Shown: positions 6,318-8,592 of the stretch, in pieces
Numbering within the stretch: the stretch's first letter is position 1
Layout: every line of letters begins with the position of its first letter
Assembly (NCBI GenBank): GCA_049305865.1
Contig: JBAQPP010000051.1
Location: 1-8,592, forward strand
Origin: UBA6263 sp049305865
Lineage (GTDB): Bacteria > Patescibacteriota > Gracilibacteria > Absconditabacterales > Absconditicoccaceae
DNA length: 8,592 nucleotides
Direction: 5' to 3'
Notes under the pieces: model-generated
The model's input: only the letters and a program-made list of their open reading frames with translations
What the model was told of the DNA's origin: nothing
Databases searched by the model: none
Made by a program: the position numbers and the translations under genes

Positions 6318-6650
6318 ATGGAGGAAATAAATAATTCTAGTAAAGTAGAAAATGTTACTGTACTTTTAGATAAAATGAACTGACATTCAAAATTATTAAT
6401 GGTAAACCAAATATTGATCTGAGTATTCCTTGTATCTGTATTAGCAAATGCTTGTAAGTTAATACGGTATAATCCTATGAGAATGTTTTTTTCCTTGCTA
6501 TTTTCTTTGTTTATTCCAATACTATTTTTTGTATTTTCTAAACAAATATATTGAATTATAATAAGAAAAAATAGTATAATCAACGTCATAATTTTAATTT
6601 GTTGACTTTGATGTGTGATATTTTTAACTGTCTTATGATTATTAGAATAA
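6318..6650 (+). CDS. Small three-helix integral membrane protein, unknown function
   Basis: A 110-residue frame with six glycines, all encoded by TGA. Three hydrophobic segments lie at about 26-46, 56-74 and 87-109, after a polar, Asn/Ser/Glu-rich N-terminus (1-24) containing no signal peptide. A short basic loop with IRKN (81-85) precedes the last helix. The stop TAA shares its final A with the ATG of the next gene (TAATG), so the two are almost surely translated together. Size and topology resemble small phage or secretion membrane proteins such as filamentous-phage pVI (about 112 residues, three helices), but I see no sequence motif that supports homology. Confidence 0.75.
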
Positions 6651-7492
6651 TGGATAAAGAAAATAATAAAAAAGATCGATTAATTTGAATAATAATAATA
6701 TTTTTAATGATCGGGATAACATATCTATTTTATTTTCTTTCTTTATATAAAAAAGAAAATATTAAAGATTATCAAACCCAAGAAAAAATATTAGAAACAC
6801 AAAATGCAGAAAAAGACATACAAGAGACAATAAATTTTAATACAGAAAACAACACAAGTGATACAAATGATGTTAATATAGAGATAAACGAAAATATCTT
6901 TCTAGAGAATACATGTAATTTTTTAAATACATGAAATATTAAATTTCTTGATATTGCAAATCCAGACAATCGTATATATACTCCCAAAGATACCAATCAA
7001 ATAAAAACCACAACAAAATCTATAACTATTAGTTGAAATATTGAAGAAGCTTATCTATGTATTGTATCAGATATATCAGATAAAGAAGATTCATATATAG
7101 CTTATAGAAAGCATTGAACTTATAATACCGTAACAAAGATTATTTTTTGAGAAACTAGATGAGCTATAAATGTTTGATATTCTATTAATAATAACCAATT
7201 TTACGATTCGGATTCAAGTAATTTAAAAAAAGTTTCAAAACAGTTAGATTGAAAATTTCGGACAGACGAAACTCCTTTTAGATACATAATAAACTTAAAC
7301 AGTGTTATAATCGCAGATGAAAACAATTGAAGTTACAATTATACTCCATTAATAAATGAGTTAAAGGATGGTAGCACTATAAATATTTGATGATATATGG
7401 TTAAAATATGAAGGGATGACTTTTGGGCTTCTAGTATTTCTTATTATAGGTTAATACGAAAATGAGACTGAGAAATTATATTGAATAATTAA
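6650..7492 (+). CDS. N-terminally membrane-anchored, Asn-rich exported protein, unknown function
   Basis: A 280-residue frame with 14 TGA glycines, only two GGN glycines, and TGG for W259. A basic N-terminus (DKENNKKDR) leads into one hydrophobic helix at 11-32 without an obvious cleavage or lipobox cysteine, so it is likely a membrane anchor with the rest outside. Residues 35-90 form a low-complexity linker rich in Asn, Gln, Thr and Glu. From about 95 the sequence alternates in a beta-rich way (TKSITISGNIEEAYLCIVS at 122-140, TVTKIIFGETRGAINVGYSI at 160-179), suggesting an Ig-like or other beta-sandwich outer domain. There are only two cysteines, C89 and C137. It is coupled to the upstream membrane protein by a one-base overlap. 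A surface or virion attachment role is possible but unproven. Confidence 0.78.
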
Positions 7493-7500
7493 TTACTAGT

Positions 7501-7654
7501 GTTTTTTTCTTCTTCTCAAGAAATTCATTCACTCCTTTTGTAAATAGATTTCGGCAACCCTTTCGCTTCACTCAGGGAACCCGCCGAAACCGACCTACGG
7601 TCTTCTATTGACAAGTGCGTCGTGAATGAATAGCTACAATTCGAAGAAAAAAAC
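7501..7654. repeat. Nested inverted-repeat (palindromic) element with GC-rich core
   Basis: Perfect nested arms are present: a 12-base outer pair (7501-7512 with 7643-7654), a 10-base pair ATTCATTCAC / GTGAATGAAT (7523-7532 with 7622-7631), AATAGA/TCTATT (7543-7548 with 7603-7608) and TTTCGGC/GCCGAAA (7549-7555 with 7583-7589). The core has CCCT...AGGG (7558-7577) and ACCG/CGGT (7589-7601). The core is clearly GC-richer than the surroundings. CCCTTTCGCTTCACTCAGGG resembles dispersed intergenic repeats of the CCCTTCGACTTCGCTCAGGG type seen in many bacteria. The outer T/A arms could also act as a bidirectional terminator for the gene ending at 7492. Confidence 0.7.
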
Positions 7655-7780
7655 AAAAAATAGTAAACAAAAAAGAAAGAAAAAAAATGTTTCTTGATTT
7701 TAGGGTTAGTAGTAGATTTACGTTCGCGTGTTGAATGAGTAATCACGTTTAGAGTCATATATTGGAGTAATAATCGCATG

Positions 7781-7809
7781 TTAGATTTGTAATTACACCC
7801 TGTTATAAT
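7781..7809 (+). promoter_or_regulatory. Candidate promoter for the zinc-ribbon membrane protein
   Basis: TTAGAT (7781-7786) and a perfect TATAAT (7804-7809) are 17 bases apart, with the ATG at 7850. The -10 box is strong and the -35 box weak. Confidence 0.4.
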
Positions 7810-7849
7810 AACTTAATATATAGTTTCTAAAATTCTAATTGAAATAATA

Positions 7850-8592
7850 ATGAAAATTAGCATAAGGAACTATATAAATATTTATCATTCTAAATATAAT
7901 TTTATGACTTGAGTATTAATACCATGACCAACAATGTTAACTAATAGTTTATCAACAATTAACACAGGACTAGTTAATCAAGAAATTATAATACAAGAAA
8001 AATATCTAGCAATATTAGAAAAGACCAACGACCAATTATCATTACGAAATAATCCTTATTGAATAATGATAGGTATTTTATCTATTCTTATAGCCTTTTT
8101 GGCCATATGAGTAGCATTTTATATTTATAAACAATCTCGTGATTATAAACATCAATTGTACAAACAACAAAGCGCAACAAATGAAAATTATAAACAAACA
8201 CTAAATTGATTTTTAGAATGACAAGAAAAAATAATAAAAGAGAAGAATGAAAGATATGAAGAAATAGGCAAGAACCTTGAAAATTTAATTAGTAAATATG
8301 AAAAAAAATTAAGCAATACAGCCTCAAAGGGAGAAGAAGAAATAAAAAAAACTCTAAGTGACCTAAAGAAAGAAAAGGAAAAAATTCTTTCTGAAAATTA
8401 TATTCCAACAGTAAAGTTTTCTCCAAGACACGATATAGACTACTTATGATTAAATAATAGGAAAGTAATAAAATGTACTAACTGCAGTCATTCATTTTAT
8501 GCAGAAGTATATGATCGTTTCTGATATCAGTGACCTATTGGAGCTTATTCTAGTATCTTAGATAGTTCAGAAGCTATGTGTCCGTATTGTTG
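7850..8592 (+). CDS. Membrane protein with coiled coil and C-terminal zinc ribbon, cut by window edge
   Basis: 247 full codons plus two bases run off the right edge. Nine glycines are TGA and five GGN. A weakly hydrophobic stretch at 19-33 precedes a clear transmembrane helix at about 71-93, followed by a long charged coiled coil (95-182, rich in Lys, Glu, Asn). From 187 a small folded domain begins, with CTNC at 209-212 and CPYC at 244-247, the two halves of a zinc ribbon. The next codon begins TG, and TGA would give the usual CPYCG. The family is not recognised. The zinc ribbon suggests cytoplasmic contact with protein or nucleic acid, with the protein anchored to the membrane. No Walker motifs are visible, so it is not a Zot-type ATPase. 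Confidence 0.78.

Larger units (their letters stand above)
7493..7849. other. Non-coding stretch with inverted-repeat element and candidate promoter
   Basis: There is no convincing gene in these 357 bases on either strand. They contain the nested inverted-repeat element at 7501-7654, an A-rich tract (7644-7690), a CGTG/CACG pair around 7727-7747, and the promoter candidate at 7781-7809. The minus-strand frame across 7525-7779 is low in complexity and is explained by the structured repeat. Confidence 0.6.

Noticed and set aside
6305..6996. Minus-strand frames of 94 and 74 residues
   Set aside because: Both are shadows of the plus-strand membrane-protein pair, which shows coherent topology and a start-stop overlap.
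7525..7779. Minus-strand 84-residue frame
   Set aside because: It is low in complexity and generated by the inverted-repeat element and the A-rich tract; there is no upstream promoter or domain pattern.
7501..7800. CRISPR array or direct-repeat array
   Set aside because: The repeated words here are inverted arms, not regularly spaced direct repeats.
2141..8592. Genes look like decayed pseudogenes with many in-frame stops
   Set aside because: The stops are almost all TGA, fall on conserved glycines, and no frameshifts or TAA/TAG interrupt the frames. Recoding explains them fully.
7850..8592. Zot/pI-type phage assembly ATPase
   Set aside because: No Walker A or B motif is visible; the protein is a helix, coiled coil and zinc ribbon.
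2320..8592. Second att copy of the tRNA-Gly 3' end
   Set aside because: I looked for the T-arm and acceptor sequence further right and saw no matching stretch, so the element's far end cannot be placed.

Overview
This is AT-rich bacterial DNA in which UGA encodes glycine (translation table 25), so most genes look broken when read with the standard code. The clearest proof is in the serine recombinase and the nucleoside diphosphate kinase. In-frame TGA falls exactly on family-conserved glycines, such as the CxxCG of the recombinase zinc ribbon, the D/E-x-x-ISG box and the PGTIRGDY box of NDK, while TGG is kept for tryptophan. Together with the tRNA and ribosomal protein content, this points to the candidate phyla Absconditabacteria (SR1) or Gracilibacteria (BD1-5). 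I cannot tell which from this window. All reading frames below were translated by eye with TGA = Gly and TAA/TAG as stops.

Left part (1-2400), chromosomal housekeeping. A partial ndk on the minus strand runs off the left edge, its predicted catalytic histidine being the last codon visible. It diverges from a plus-strand array of eleven tRNA genes: Gln(TTG), fMet(CAT), Gln(CTG), Leu(TAG), Asn(GTT), Thr(TGT), Asp(GTC), Glu(TTC), Val(TAC), a second CAT tRNA (Ile2 or elongator Met) and Gly(TCC). rpsT (ribosomal protein S20), with its own terminator, sits between the Asn and Thr tRNAs. The tRNA-Gly(UCA) needed to read UGA is not in the window.

Middle (2141-6133), probable integrated mobile element, all on the minus strand. 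In order of transcription there is a small protein with a likely winged helix (5609-6133), then a compact operon: a Rep_trans-like rolling-circle replication initiator (4169-5341), a 58-residue protein (3981-4157) and a large serine recombinase (2141-4003). With TGA sense, the recombinase frame stays open through the tRNA array terminator and antisense through the whole tRNA-Gly gene, stopping only at 2141. The element therefore abuts the tRNA gene. The rep leader (5342-5608) holds a promoter candidate and several hairpins that could be regulatory or part of a replication origin.

Right part (6318-8592), plus strand, divergent from the winged-helix gene. A three-helix membrane protein (6318-6650) and a membrane-anchored, Asn-rich exported protein (6650-7492) overlap by one base. 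A 357-base non-coding stretch with a nested inverted-repeat element follows. The last gene (7850 to the edge) encodes a membrane protein with a coiled coil and a zinc ribbon. The right end of the mobile element was not found, so these three genes may be cargo, virion or conjugation-like components, or host genes. An integrated rolling-circle plasmid or filamentous-phage-like (inovirus-like) element is a reasonable hypothesis. No Zot/pI ATPase or other phage hallmark is visible.
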